64,000 nucleotides of DNA from Bog-756 sp963710495 (GTDB lineage: Bacteria > Actinomycetota > Acidimicrobiia > Acidimicrobiales > RAAP-2), in assembly GCA_963710495.1 (NCBI GenBank), contig CAVQAI010000012.1, positions 248,001 to 312,000 of the forward strand, given 5' to 3'. A model generated the notes under the pieces. That model was not told the DNA's origin and did no database searches. It saw only the letters and a list, made by a program, of their open reading frames with translations. Both the position numbers and the translations under genes were made by a program. Positions within the stretch are counted from its first letter, which is position 1; the number at the start of each line of letters is the position of its first letter. Of this stretch, positions 42,904 through 51,818 are shown piece after piece.

Positions 42904-43560
42904 TCAGGACCCCGAATCGAACAGCGCCGTCAATGCGACGACGACGTGCGCGCTCGCTTCGGGTGACGCCATCGAGCGGTCCTCGGTCAGGAGCTGGTAC
43001 GACTCGTAGGAGGTCAGGTTGTCCGCCGCGGCCAGGATCGCCTCGCTCCTCGGCTCGCCCATGGCCGACAGCTCCGGAGCGAACAACGAGCTCACCTGGT
43101 TCCGCAGGAACCGCCGGTTCCGGCGGAGCTCGGCGGCGAGCGTCGGATTGATCGGCGCCCGTAGCCGGACCACCGCGGCGACGTTGCCCACCGCGTCGAA
43201 CAGCCGGAACCTTTGCCCGACCAGGGCCGCGATCTTGCGATCGGTCGTCTCCTCGGGCCCGGCGTCGATGGCCACCAGCGGCATGAGGCGGGCCTCTTGG
43301 ACCATGATGGCCGACCGGGTGAGGCCGTCCACGTCCTCGAAGTAGCGGAACAGAGAGCGGGGAGACAGTCCTGATCGGGCGGCGATCTCCTCGGTGCTCG
43401 GCGTGAGGTTCCCGTCGCGGTAGATGTCGAGCAACGCCTCGACCACGGCCTCGCGGTTGCGCTTGCGTCGCAGCTGACGGCCGTCGGTGGCGGCGTCGCC
43501 ATCCGACGGGTCGGGTGCCCCCTCGTCGGGGGCAGGGCGCGGGTCGGCGTTCAAGGCCAT
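42904..43560 (-). CDS. TetR-family regulator
   Basis: 218 residues. The HTH is RNREAVVEALLDIYRDGNLTPSTEEIAARSGLSPRSLFRYFEDV, followed by an alpha-helical ligand domain. A 30-residue Asp/Pro-rich tail precedes the HTH. Its stop is 12 bases from the stop of the MFS-winged helix gene, so antisense overlap or local regulation is possible. No clear palindrome was found upstream. Confidence 0.9.
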   Translation of the reverse strand: MALNADPRPAPDEGAPDPSDGDAATDGRQLRRKRNREAVVEALLDIYRDGNLTPSTEEIAARSGLSPRSLFRYFEDVDGLTRSAIMVQEARLMPLVAIDAGPEETTDRKIAALVGQRFRLFDAVGNVAAVVRLRAPINPTLAAELRRNRRFLRNQVSSLFAPELSAMGEPRSEAILAAADNLTSYESYQLLTEDRSMASPEASAHVVVALTALFDSGS

Positions 43561-43652
43561 GGCGCTGGCAAGGTTAGCGTCGCTGCGCCCAGGGTCGTTC
43601 GCCCGGTCGCGGCCCTCGGTGCGGCCGATCCGCCCCGATGCGGCCGGTCTGG

Positions 43653-43684
43653 GCCGGTCAGCCGGTCAGCCGGTCAGCCGGTCA
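43653..43684. repeat. Four perfect 8-bp tandem repeats GCCGGTCA
   Basis: The unit GCCGGTCA repeats four times without error. On the minus strand each unit carries TGA; the first one read is the stop of the small gene at 43682. Probably slippage-prone. Confidence 0.85.
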
Positions 43685-43858
43685 CGGCCGGTCGATGATG
43701 CGCTCGGGCCCGGGCGAGAGATGGCCGTGCCCGTTCGAGCGGGTGCGGTCGTCAGCCAGGGCGGAACGGTGTTGCCTGACGGCGGGGACGAGTCGCGGGA
43801 TGGTGGCCGAGGCCACCCCCAGTCCGATGAGCGGAAGGCTGACGAAGAACCAGTTCAT
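43682..43858 (-). CDS. Small membrane protein, 58 residues
   Basis: ATG 43858 opens a 58-codon frame: MNWFFVSLPLIGLGVASATI at the N-terminus is a membrane helix or uncleaved signal, followed by a charged tail (RLVPAVRQHRSALADDRTRS, HGHLSPGPERIIDRP). The hydrophobic start and basic tail look like a real small membrane protein; the RBS is weak. It lies between the TetR gene and the DUF1501 gene, both minus. Function unknown. Confidence 0.45.
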   Translation of the reverse strand: MNWFFVSLPLIGLGVASATIPRLVPAVRQHRSALADDRTRSNGHGHLSPGPERIIDRP

Positions 43859-44049
43859 GTGTGGACGGGCCGCGGACCGAGGAGCCCGTGCTCACCTCCT
43901 TCGCCCTCGACGGTACGGAACGGATCCAAGACGGGGCTGGGCGCTCCCTGTGAGGACCCTGAGAACCCGGCCCACCCGGCCCACCCGGCCGGCGGTTGGA
44001 CCGTGGTGGCGCGCATGGCTGGCGGTCGCGTCCTTCGGCCGGCCACGGC

Positions 44050-45399
44050 TCAGACCACCTGGACCGGCGGGAACGAGCCTCGGAGGAAGCCGTCCGGGTC
44101 GACTCCGAGCACCTGGCCGAACATGGCGGCGTAGAGCGAGCGGAAGTCGGTGGTGTAGACGGTGTTGCCCTCCGAGAGCGCGGTCAGGCTCGGAGGGTCA
44201 CCATGGAACCCGCCGTTCACCTGTGGCCCGGCCACGAACGCCACGTTGGCCCACCCGTGGTCGGTGCCCGCACTTGCGTTGGCGGCCACCCGGCGGCCGA
44301 ACTCGGTGTACACGAGCACGACCGTCCCGTTCCCCCGCGGGTGCCCCCGCAACGCGTCGACGAATGCGCTCACCGAGGTGTCGAGCTCGGGGAGCAGGAC
44401 GTCCTGGGTGTTCAACTGATCGGCGTGGGTGTCGAAGCCCCCGAGCTGGACGGCGTAGACCTCGGGGCTGGCGCCGGCCAGGATCAGGTTGGCCACCACG
44501 CTCAGCTGGGTGGCCAGGACGTTGCCGGCCGTCTGCCCGCCCCCTCCGGTGGCGGCCAGGGATCCGGCCGGCGAGACAGTGGCCCCTGTCCGCAGGTGCA
44601 ACGGATCACTCTCCGAGGTGCGGTCGAGGATCGGCCCGATCCGCTGGTTCAGCTCGAGCAGCACGGCGTCGGAGGTCGCCGAGGCGGCGGCCAGCGCCGG
44701 TTCCGCCGGTGTCGTTCGGGACAGCGCCGCGTACCAGGTCTGCTCGGCCCGGGCGCCGGGAAGGGTGATCGGCCCGACGGGGATGGCGGCACCTTGCACA
44801 CGCGCCCCCGACAGCGCCGGCTGGAGGGTCGGACCGATGCCCATGGCCCGGAGCGGGCTGGAGCGGGTGGCGTCCAGCCAACGACCGAGCCAGCCCGTGC
44901 TCACCGGCGTGTCGGGCACACCGCTCTGCCAGATGTCCATCGATTCGAAGTGGCTGTAGTTCGGGTCGGCGAAGCCCACGCCGTGCACGATGGCCAGCTC
45001 CTTGGCGTCCCACAGGCGTTTGAACCCGCTCATGCCGGCATGGAGGCCGTACCCTTGGCCCAGCGGCAGCACCGTGGAGGGGTCCACCGCCAGCAGGCCT
45101 CGGGCGGCGGCGTAGGCGCTGTCCTGGTAGGGGACGACCGTGTTCAGACCGTCGTTGCCGCCGTACAGGGTGACCAGGACCAGCGTGCGACCGGTCGGCC
45201 CCGTGGCGCCCGCCGAAGACCCGCCGCCGAACAGGGCGTCCCAGCCGCGCCGCCCGAGCGTGGCGGCGACGATCCCGGCCGCGCCGGTCGCCCCGGCCAG
45301 GGCGAGGAACCGGCGGCGATCGAGGCCGGGCCCGGAGGTCGGCCCCACCGGCGAGTCGGGGCCGGTGGGCAGTTCTTCCGTCGGGCGGTCGACCATCAT
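44050..45399 (-). CDS. DUF1501-family Tat-exported protein
   Basis: 449 residues. A Tat signal (LDRRRFLALAGATGAAGIVAA) is followed by TLVLVTLYGGNDGLNTVVPY and SHFESMDIWQSGVPD, the family's sulfatase-like-fold signature, then GTVVLVYTEFGRRVAANASAGTDHGWANVAFVAG. Family members pair almost always with DUF1800; function unknown, outside the membrane. ATG-ATG (45399/45396) follows GGGGAGGA. It starts eight bases after the DUF1800 stop. Confidence 0.92.
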   Translation of the reverse strand: MMVDRPTEELPTGPDSPVGPTSGPGLDRRRFLALAGATGAAGIVAATLGRRGWDALFGGGSSAGATGPTGRTLVLVTLYGGNDGLNTVVPYQDSAYAAARGLLAVDPSTVLPLGQGYGLHAGMSGFKRLWDAKELAIVHGVGFADPNYSHFESMDIWQSGVPDTPVSTGWLGRWLDATRSSPLRAMGIGPTLQPALSGARVQGAAIPVGPITLPGARAEQTWYAALSRTTPAEPALAAASATSDAVLLELNQRIGPILDRTSESDPLHLRTGATVSPAGSLAATGGGGQTAGNVLATQLSVVANLILAGASPEVYAVQLGGFDTHADQLNTQDVLLPELDTSVSAFVDALRGHPRGNGTVVLVYTEFGRRVAANASAGTDHGWANVAFVAGPQVNGGFHGDPPSLTALSEGNTVYTTDFRSLYAAMFGQVLGVDPDGFLRGSFPPVQVV

Positions 45400-45407
45400 T
45401 CCTCCCC

Positions 45408-46733
45408 TCAGTTGCTCACGTACTCGGGTGAGACCATGGCCAACGAGACCAGACTGGGCGGGTCGGAGGCGGCACTGGCCAGGGCCCGGGCCGACGTCGG
45501 GCTCCAGCTCGGGACCGACAGCAGCTCGGACACCGCCTCGACCCTGGCCGCGGGTGCGGCGTCGGTGACGGCCGAGATGTCGGCCCGGCGCACCAGGGCG
45601 TGGGCGAACCGCCAGCGGGTGAGGGCCGCCGAGGTCGACAGCCAGTAGTTGTTCTGGGGCCACCCGCCCACGCTCGGCGGGTCGAAGAGCACCTGACCGA
45701 GCCCGGCGAGGACGGCCTGGATGCTCGGCGCCATGCCACCGAGGGCGGCGGCCGTGACCCCGAGGGCCCGCAAGCTGCCGACCACGTACTCGGTCGGTTG
45801 CTTGACCAGGCCGGAGGTCGCCTTCGGGGAGAGGAATGCGGGGTGCTGGAAGATGGACGACAGGAGTTGGGCGACGTTCAGGTTCTCGGCGTAGACGGGC
45901 GCCAGATCGCGCACCACGGGATCGGTGGTGGCGACCGGATAGGCCAGATGGCTCCAGAAGGCGGCGGGGACGAACCGGCTCGAGGCCGGGCTGTGGGTGG
46001 CGATGTCGATGACCTGCTGCCCGGTCGTGACCCCCTGGGTGCCGAGGAACGTCTGGGGCTCGGTCGTGTGGTCCGGCCCGTAGACGGAGAACGTCCCGTT
46101 GGCCGCGTCCAACCGCCAGCCGGTGAAGCAGTTGGCCGCCGCCCTCACATCGGATTCGGTATAGGTCCCGATCCCCATGGTGAACCGCTCCATCAGCTCG
46201 CGCGAGAAGTTCTCGTTGGGGTGGGATGCCTTGTCCGAGGCGGCGTCGAGCCAGATCAACATGGCGGGGTCCGTCGCCACCGCCTGGGTCAGGGCGTCGA
46301 AGCGGCCGCCTCCCTGGGTCCGGAACAGCTGGTTCTGGCCGTACATGTAGATCGGGAAGCGGACTTTGGAGACGGCCGTCGGGAAGTGGCCGTGCAGCAG
46401 GAAGGTCAGCTTCTCCTGGAGCGGGTTCGAGGCCGTCAGCATGCGGGTGAGCCACCAGGCGGTGAGGGCGGTATTGTCGGCGTGGAGCGACTGGGCCAGT
46501 GCCCGGCGGGCGGCGACGTCCTTGCGCAGCTGGGCGTAATCCCTCGGGGGCGGCGTGAGGGTGGGCACCGGCGTGGCGTCGGCCCCGGCGTCGGGGGAGC
46601 CCAGCCCGGCGACCAGCCCGGCCACGGCGGAGGAGTAGCCCTTCGCCTCCGCCGCCACCAGCTGCGCCGCGGTCGCCCCGAACCCGGCCCGACGGTACAG
46701 GTGGGCCAGCGGCGCGGTGGACGCGTCGCTCAC
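45408..46733 (-). CDS. DUF1800-family protein
   Basis: 441 residues from GTG 46733, with AGGAGG upstream. LAHLYRRAGFGATAAQLVAAE near the start, HADNTALTAWWLTRML and LQEKLTFLLHGHFPTA, then HPNENFSRELMERFTMGIG (conserved NxNFxRELxELFT-like) and DVRAAANCFTGWR are family hallmarks. Function unknown. It is co-transcribed with DUF1501 (8-base gap). A longer frame to 46889 lacks a matching RBS. Confidence 0.92.
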   Translation of the reverse strand: MSDASTAPLAHLYRRAGFGATAAQLVAAEAKGYSSAVAGLVAGLGSPDAGADATPVPTLTPPPRDYAQLRKDVAARRALAQSLHADNTALTAWWLTRMLTASNPLQEKLTFLLHGHFPTAVSKVRFPIYMYGQNQLFRTQGGGRFDALTQAVATDPAMLIWLDAASDKASHPNENFSRELMERFTMGIGTYTESDVRAAANCFTGWRLDAANGTFSVYGPDHTTEPQTFLGTQGVTTGQQVIDIATHSPASSRFVPAAFWSHLAYPVATTDPVVRDLAPVYAENLNVAQLLSSIFQHPAFLSPKATSGLVKQPTEYVVGSLRALGVTAAALGGMAPSIQAVLAGLGQVLFDPPSVGGWPQNNYWLSTSAALTRWRFAHALVRRADISAVTDAAPAARVEAVSELLSVPSWSPTSARALASAASDPPSLVSLAMVSPEYVSN

Positions 46734-46964
46734 CGGTGTGACCTCCTCGGGCCACCGGCTGACCGGTCCCTGCCCCGGGCCGTGGCGCTGTTCGGCATCA
46801 GGACCGAGGGTGACCGCCAATGATGATGGATCGTTCGGCGAATTGTGAGGATTCGATGATGAGCCGTCCCGGGCACGATCCGAGCCCAACCCGCGCCCAG
46901 GGATCAGCGGCCCCGCGCCCGGGCAGGGCTAGCCTGCGCCGGCAGGCGCCTCGAGGAGACGACG

Positions 46965-47669
46965 GTGTTCGAACGACTGGGATCCGCGGTCATCGCCCAT
47001 CCCTGGCGGGTGATCGGTGCGTGGGCGATCGGGGCGGCGATCGTGCTCTCGCTCTCGCCCCAGCTGGTCACCTTCACCTCCAACAACAACTCGTCGTTCC
47101 TGCCCGGGACCTACGAGTCGGTCCAGGCCCAGGCGGTGGCGGCCCGGTACTTCCCCTCGGTGTCGGGCGCCTCCGGGGTGGTGCTGACGTACACCGCCAC
47201 CCTCGGGGTCATCACGCTGGTGTTCGTCGGCGGGTTCGGGTTCGACGGGCTCGACTTCACCATCCCCATCGTGGCCTATCTGTTCGTGATGGCCATCGGC
47301 ACCGACTACAACATCCTCATCGCGTCGCGCCTGCGGGAGGAATTCCACGCCGGGAAGCCGCCCCGGGAGGCTTCGAGGCTGGCCATCGTCCACGGTGCGC
47401 CCGCCGTCTCGGCCGCCGCTTTGATCCTGGGCGGGACCTTCGCTTCGCTGATCCTGACCGACATCCAGCTCCTGGAGGAGATCGGCCTGGCCGTGGCCCT
47501 CGGCGTCCTGCTGGCCGCCAACATCCTCGCCACCCGCATCGTCCCGACGCTGGCCGCCCTGCGCGGTTGGCACTTCTGGTGGCCGCACCGCACCCACGAC
47601 CTCGTGGCCGCCGACCGTGAGGAGCTGCTCGGGACCGGATCCGAGCCGGTCCCGGCCGGTCGGGGCTAG
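46965..47669 (+). CDS. MMPL-family protein with large internal deletion
   Basis: 234 residues from GTG 46965 (GGAG upstream). Residues 1-65 are the start of an MmpL transporter (MFERLGSAVIAHPWRVIGAWAI, then NNNSSFLPGTYESVQAQ). At about residue 72 it jumps in frame to the second membrane half: TLGVITLVFVGGFGFDGLDF, TIPIVAYLFVMAIGTDYNIL, IASRLREEFHAGKPPREA. Around 450-500 residues, including helices 2-7 and the porter loops, are missing. The reading frame stays open, so the product may be made but cannot be a full transporter. Confidence 0.8.
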   Translation: MFERLGSAVIAHPWRVIGAWAIGAAIVLSLSPQLVTFTSNNNSSFLPGTYESVQAQAVAARYFPSVSGASGVVLTYTATLGVITLVFVGGFGFDGLDFTIPIVAYLFVMAIGTDYNILIASRLREEFHAGKPPREASRLAIVHGAPAVSAAALILGGTFASLILTDIQLLEEIGLAVALGVLLAANILATRIVPTLAALRGWHFWWPHRTHDLVAADREELLGTGSEPVPAGRG

Positions 47670-47727
47670 GCATCTGGCCGATGGCGCTCGGGCCGGTCCG
47701 TCCGGCCGCCCGTGCGCCTGGGTTCCC

Positions 47728-50028
47728 CTACTGCTCGGCCAGGATCCGCTCGAATTCAATCCTGGGGTCGATCGGGACGTGCTCGCTGAGGGTGATCGTG
47801 GCCGAGTGGATGGTGGCCGTGCAGGGGAAGGGTGCCTCGTAGTCGTCGCCCACTGCCGGCCCGAGCTCGTACCCGCAGGTGAGCCCGGCGCCGGTGGCGC
47901 TGAAGGCGGCCACCGTGAAGGTCGGGATGGTGCCCTCGGCCACCTCGGCGCCGTCGACGACAAGAACCCCCGATCCGCCACCGCCCTCGTCGCGCTCGAA
48001 TCGGTACTCGATGTGGTGCCTTCCCGGTGGAACCGGATCGCTGGCGCCGATGACGTGGCGCTCCTTGCCATACAGATTGTGCACGTAGCGGAGCTGCCCG
48101 TCCCGGAGATAGAGGGAGAATCCGCCGAGTACCGTCCCCTGGGCCAGCAACACCCCTTCGGCCGCGTTGTCCTCGGGCACCGTCAGGTCGACCTCGATGG
48201 AGTGGCTCCGGTTCTTGACGTTCGCCGCTACCGGCTCGGGGACCGGCGAGGTCCCGGGGTAGAAGGTGGTGGTGAGGCGAGGACGTCGCCAGTCGGGTTT
48301 CGGGTTGACGATGGTGTGGAGCACTCGGTTGTCGAGGGGGAGCACCTGGTTGCGCCGCGCCTCCTCCCACCAACGCTCGACCATGTCGGCCACCCGGTCC
48401 GGGTGCTGGTCGGCGACGTTGTGGACCTCGGAGGGGTCCTCATCGACGTGGTAGAGCTCCCAGCGGTCCTCGGAGAAGGGGGCGTTCCAGTTGAGACCGT
48501 CGTTGTAGATCGGGGCGATCGGGTGGTAGGTCACCGCTTTCCATCCGTCGTGGTAGAGGGCGCGGCTCCCGAACATCTCGAAGTACTGGGTCGACCGGTG
48601 ACCGGGAGCCCCTTCACCTTCCGGGACGAGGAGTCGGGCGAAGCTGATGCCGTCGATGGGGGTCTGGGGCACGTAGTCGATGGTGGCCGGCACCTCGACC
48701 CCGGCCAGGGCGAGCACGGTGGGCAGGATGTCGACGGCATGGGTGAACTGTCGCCGGACGCCCCCACCCGCCCCCAGGCGGGCCGGCCAACTCACGATGC
48801 AGGGATCGGCCACCCCTCCCTCGTGGACCTCGCGCTTCCACCGCTTGAACGGCGTGTTGCCGGCCATGGTCCAACCCCACGGGTAGTTGTTGTGGGCGCT
48901 CGGCCCCCCGAGCTCGTCGATCCGGCGGGCCAGCTCGCCGGGACCAGCGGGGTCCATGTTCTGGAGGCGGTTGTCGTTGATCGAACCGGTGGCGCCACCC
49001 TCGGAGCTGGCGCCGTTATCGGACACCAGGATCACGAGGGTGTCCTGCCGGTCGCCCGTTTCGTCGAGGAAGGCCACCACTCGCCCCAGCTGGTCGTCGG
49101 TGTAGGAAAGGAAGGCGGCGAAGCACTCCATGAACCGGGCGGCCACCTGGCGCTCGCGTTCGGGCAGATCGTCCCAGGCCGGGACCCACGGAGGGCGGGG
49201 CGAGAGCTCGGTCCCCGGTGCCAGCACGCCGGTTTCGAGCTGCCGGGCGAAGGTCTCCTCGCGCCACCGATCCCAGCCCTTGTCGAAGTGCCCCCGGTAG
49301 CGATCGATCCACTCCCGGGGAGCGTGGTGGGGGGAGTGGCAGGCGCCGGTGCAGAGGTAGAGGAAGAAGCGGCGGTCTGCGTCCACCGCTCGCAGGTCGG
49401 CCAGCTGGGCGATCGCCCGGTCGGCCAGGTCGGAGCTGAGGTGGTAGCCCTCGTCGATCGAGCGCGGCGGGACCACCGAGTGGTTGTCGTGGAAGAGGGA
49501 GGGAACGAACTGGTGGGTTTCCCCGCCGTGGAAGCCGTACCAGCGGTCGAAGCCACGGCTCAGGGGCCACGAGTGCCGGGGGGCGGCCATGTGGGTCTCG
49601 TCGTCGGGTGTCAGGTGCCATTTGCCCACCGCGTAAGTGGCGTAGCCGTGGTGGCGGAGGATCTCGGAGAGGAAACCGTTCTCCTTGGGGATCTCGGCGT
49701 TGTAGCCCGGGAACCCCGTGGCGAGATCGGCCACCCGACCCAGCCCGTTGCGGTGGGCGTTGCGCCCGGTGAGGAGGCAGGCCCGGGTCGGCGAGCACAG
49801 GGCGGTGGTGTGGAAGTTGGTCAGCCGGAGACCCTCGGATGCCAACCGGTCGATGTTCGGGGTCGAGATGTCGGATCCATAGCAACCCAGCTGGGCGAAG
49901 CCCACGTCGTCGAGGACCAACAGCAGGACGTTGGGGGCTCCGTCGGGAGGAGACGGAGACGGGGCCCACCACGGGGTGGACGTCCGCCAATCGTCACCGA
50001 TGACACCCTGGAACGGTGGAGTCTCCAC
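47728..50028 (-). CDS. Arylsulfatase-family enzyme
   Basis: 766 residues from GTG 50028 with GGAGG upstream. NVLLLVLDDVGFAQLGCYGS (metal-binding DD, ~40), then CSPTRACLLTGRNAHRNGLG with the formylglycine-forming Cys78 (C-x-P-x-R), KWHLTP, and SDNGASSEGG supply the catalytic set. A C-terminal beta-sandwich of ~230 residues follows. It has no signal peptide, so it may act in the cytosol or use a non-classical route. It needs a formylglycine-generating enzyme, not seen here. Last gene of the minus-strand sugar operon. Confidence 0.92.
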   Translation of the reverse strand: METPPFQGVIGDDWRTSTPWWAPSPSPPDGAPNVLLLVLDDVGFAQLGCYGSDISTPNIDRLASEGLRLTNFHTTALCSPTRACLLTGRNAHRNGLGRVADLATGFPGYNAEIPKENGFLSEILRHHGYATYAVGKWHLTPDDETHMAAPRHSWPLSRGFDRWYGFHGGETHQFVPSLFHDNHSVVPPRSIDEGYHLSSDLADRAIAQLADLRAVDADRRFFLYLCTGACHSPHHAPREWIDRYRGHFDKGWDRWREETFARQLETGVLAPGTELSPRPPWVPAWDDLPERERQVAARFMECFAAFLSYTDDQLGRVVAFLDETGDRQDTLVILVSDNGASSEGGATGSINDNRLQNMDPAGPGELARRIDELGGPSAHNNYPWGWTMAGNTPFKRWKREVHEGGVADPCIVSWPARLGAGGGVRRQFTHAVDILPTVLALAGVEVPATIDYVPQTPIDGISFARLLVPEGEGAPGHRSTQYFEMFGSRALYHDGWKAVTYHPIAPIYNDGLNWNAPFSEDRWELYHVDEDPSEVHNVADQHPDRVADMVERWWEEARRNQVLPLDNRVLHTIVNPKPDWRRPRLTTTFYPGTSPVPEPVAANVKNRSHSIEVDLTVPEDNAAEGVLLAQGTVLGGFSLYLRDGQLRYVHNLYGKERHVIGASDPVPPGRHHIEYRFERDEGGGGSGVLVVDGAEVAEGTIPTFTVAAFSATGAGLTCGYELGPAVGDDYEAPFPCTATIHSATITLSEHVPIDPRIEFERILAEQ

Positions 50029-50117
50029 TGCGACCTCCGGATCGTGTTCGCCGGCCGTGGAGGCCGGGGCACCTGATTCTGTCTCGTTCGCCGGGGCGGT
50101 GACGGCCGGCCGCGGGC

Positions 50118-51755
50118 TCAGTCCAACCGGACGAGAGCCCCCTCACCCGGCCCCAGCGTCAGCCTGCCGGTCACTGCCTCGCCGTCGCGTCGGCGGTCGG
50201 TCCCGAGCATCACCGAACCGCGGAGCCCCTCGACCCTGTTGATGTCCGCCCCGAGATTGAGGGCGGTGGCGAAACGTTGACCCCGCCGCCAGGCCCAGGT
50301 CCCGTCCGGAGACGGAAGGCTCTCGTAGGTTCCGCCCCACAGATCGGGGCTCTGGCGCCGGAGAGCGATCAGATCCCGGGTGAAGGTGAGGACCGACTCG
50401 GGGTCGTCCCGCTGGGCGGCCACGTTGCACTCGGGCGGCGTGCCCATCGGCAGCCATGGCTCCACTCCGGGGGCGGTGAAGCCGCGTCCGGGCCCGTCGT
50501 GCCACGGAAGGGGCGAACGTTCGGGGTCGCGTCCGGTGGCGTGGGGCCAGTAGCGGCGTCCGATCGGGTCGCGGAGAGCGGCCTCGGTCACTTCCCCGTC
50601 GGGTAGCCCGATCTCGTCCCCCTGGTACAGCACCGGCGTGCCCCGCAGGGTGAGGAGGGCCAACAACACGCAACGGACGAGGCCGGGATGGCCTCCCGCC
50701 CACCGGGTGGCGAGCCGGGAGTTGTCGAGGTTCGACCCCGTCCACACCGGCCGGGCCCCAGGCGGCAGCAGGCGCTCCGTCTCCTCCACCACGGCGCGCA
50801 GGCCCTCGGCGTCGAACTCGGCGTGCAGCCAAGGGAGGTTGAAAGCCAGGTGCAGCTCGTTGTCCCCGTCGCCGTAGAAGGGGGCGAGCATCGACAGATG
50901 GTGCACGTCGGTCTCGCCGAGCAGCATCCGGGGTGGGTCGTAGCTGTCGGCGAGCTTGCGCCACCCCTGCAGGATGTCGTGCACCTCGGGTCGGTTGGCG
51001 TTGTAGGCGAAGCGTTGGCCGAACAGCTGCTCGACCACGGCGTCCGCCTCGGTGGCCGGAGGGTTGTCCCGGAGGTCGGCGTCCTTCACCAGCATGTTGC
51101 ACACGTCGATCCGGAACCCGGCCACCCCGCGCTCCCACCAGAAGCGGATGATCTCCTCGAAGGCTCGATGGACGTCGGGGTTCCACCAGTTGAGGTCGGG
51201 CTGCTCCCGGGTGAAGTTGTGCAGATAGAACTGGCCTGTCCTCGAGTCGAGTGACCAGGCCGGGCCGCCGAACTGGGCCTGCCAGTTGTTGGGCCTCGAA
51301 CCGTCGGGGCCGGGGTCGGCCCAGACGTACCAGTCGCGGTGGTCGGCGGTGCGAGATGAGCGGGCGTCGACGAACCACGGATGGGCCTCGCTGGTGTGGT
51401 TCGGGACCAGGTCCAACAGCACCTGGATGCCCCGGCGACCGGCTTCGGCCACCAGGGCGTCGAGCGTCTGGAGCGTCCCGTAGTCGGGGTCGACGTCGCA
51501 GTAGTCGGCCACGTCGTAGCCCCAGTCGGCATTGGGTGAGGGCGAGACCGGTGACAGCCAGAGCCCGTCGACCCCCAGCCATTCGAGGTGGTCGAGGTGG
51601 TCGATGATGCCCTGCAGGTCGCCGACGCCGTCACCGTTGGAGTCGGCGAAGGAGCGCGGGTAGACCTCGTAGAGCACCGCTGTCTCCCACCAGGGTGCCA
51701 CCGGGCCGGCACTCGTGGGCGGCCCCGACGACCGTCCACCTCCGCCTGCGTTCAA
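50118..51755 (-). CDS. GH13 alpha-glucosidase/trehalose-cleaving-type enzyme, altered HD motif
   Basis: 545 residues, full GH13 length. Region I LLDLVPNHTS, region II GFRIDVCNM (nucleophile Asp217), region III LLGETDV (acid/base Glu281) are intact. Region IV reads WTGSNLDNSR: the usual His of HD/NHD is Leu343, a one-base change (CTC for CAC). The closest types are oligo-1,6- or alpha-glucosidases. The TTG start has GGGGGA upstream; a GTG near codon 19 is possible. It lies between the sulfatase and the kinase-like gene. Confidence 0.88.
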   Translation of the reverse strand: MNAGGGGRSSGPPTSAGPVAPWWETAVLYEVYPRSFADSNGDGVGDLQGIIDHLDHLEWLGVDGLWLSPVSPSPNADWGYDVADYCDVDPDYGTLQTLDALVAEAGRRGIQVLLDLVPNHTSEAHPWFVDARSSRTADHRDWYVWADPGPDGSRPNNWQAQFGGPAWSLDSRTGQFYLHNFTREQPDLNWWNPDVHRAFEEIIRFWWERGVAGFRIDVCNMLVKDADLRDNPPATEADAVVEQLFGQRFAYNANRPEVHDILQGWRKLADSYDPPRMLLGETDVHHLSMLAPFYGDGDNELHLAFNLPWLHAEFDAEGLRAVVEETERLLPPGARPVWTGSNLDNSRLATRWAGGHPGLVRCVLLALLTLRGTPVLYQGDEIGLPDGEVTEAALRDPIGRRYWPHATGRDPERSPLPWHDGPGRGFTAPGVEPWLPMGTPPECNVAAQRDDPESVLTFTRDLIALRRQSPDLWGGTYESLPSPDGTWAWRRGQRFATALNLGADINRVEGLRGSVMLGTDRRRDGEAVTGRLTLGPGEGALVRLD

Positions 51756-51818
51756 GGCTTCCCCCTTGCCTCCGTGGCTCGGGCCTCACCCGCGCCGGCC
51801 GAGCCGTCGGCCGGGACG

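Noticed and set aside
47617..50076. 819-codon plus-strand frame
   Set aside because: Antisense to the sulfatase, which has complete catalytic motifs.
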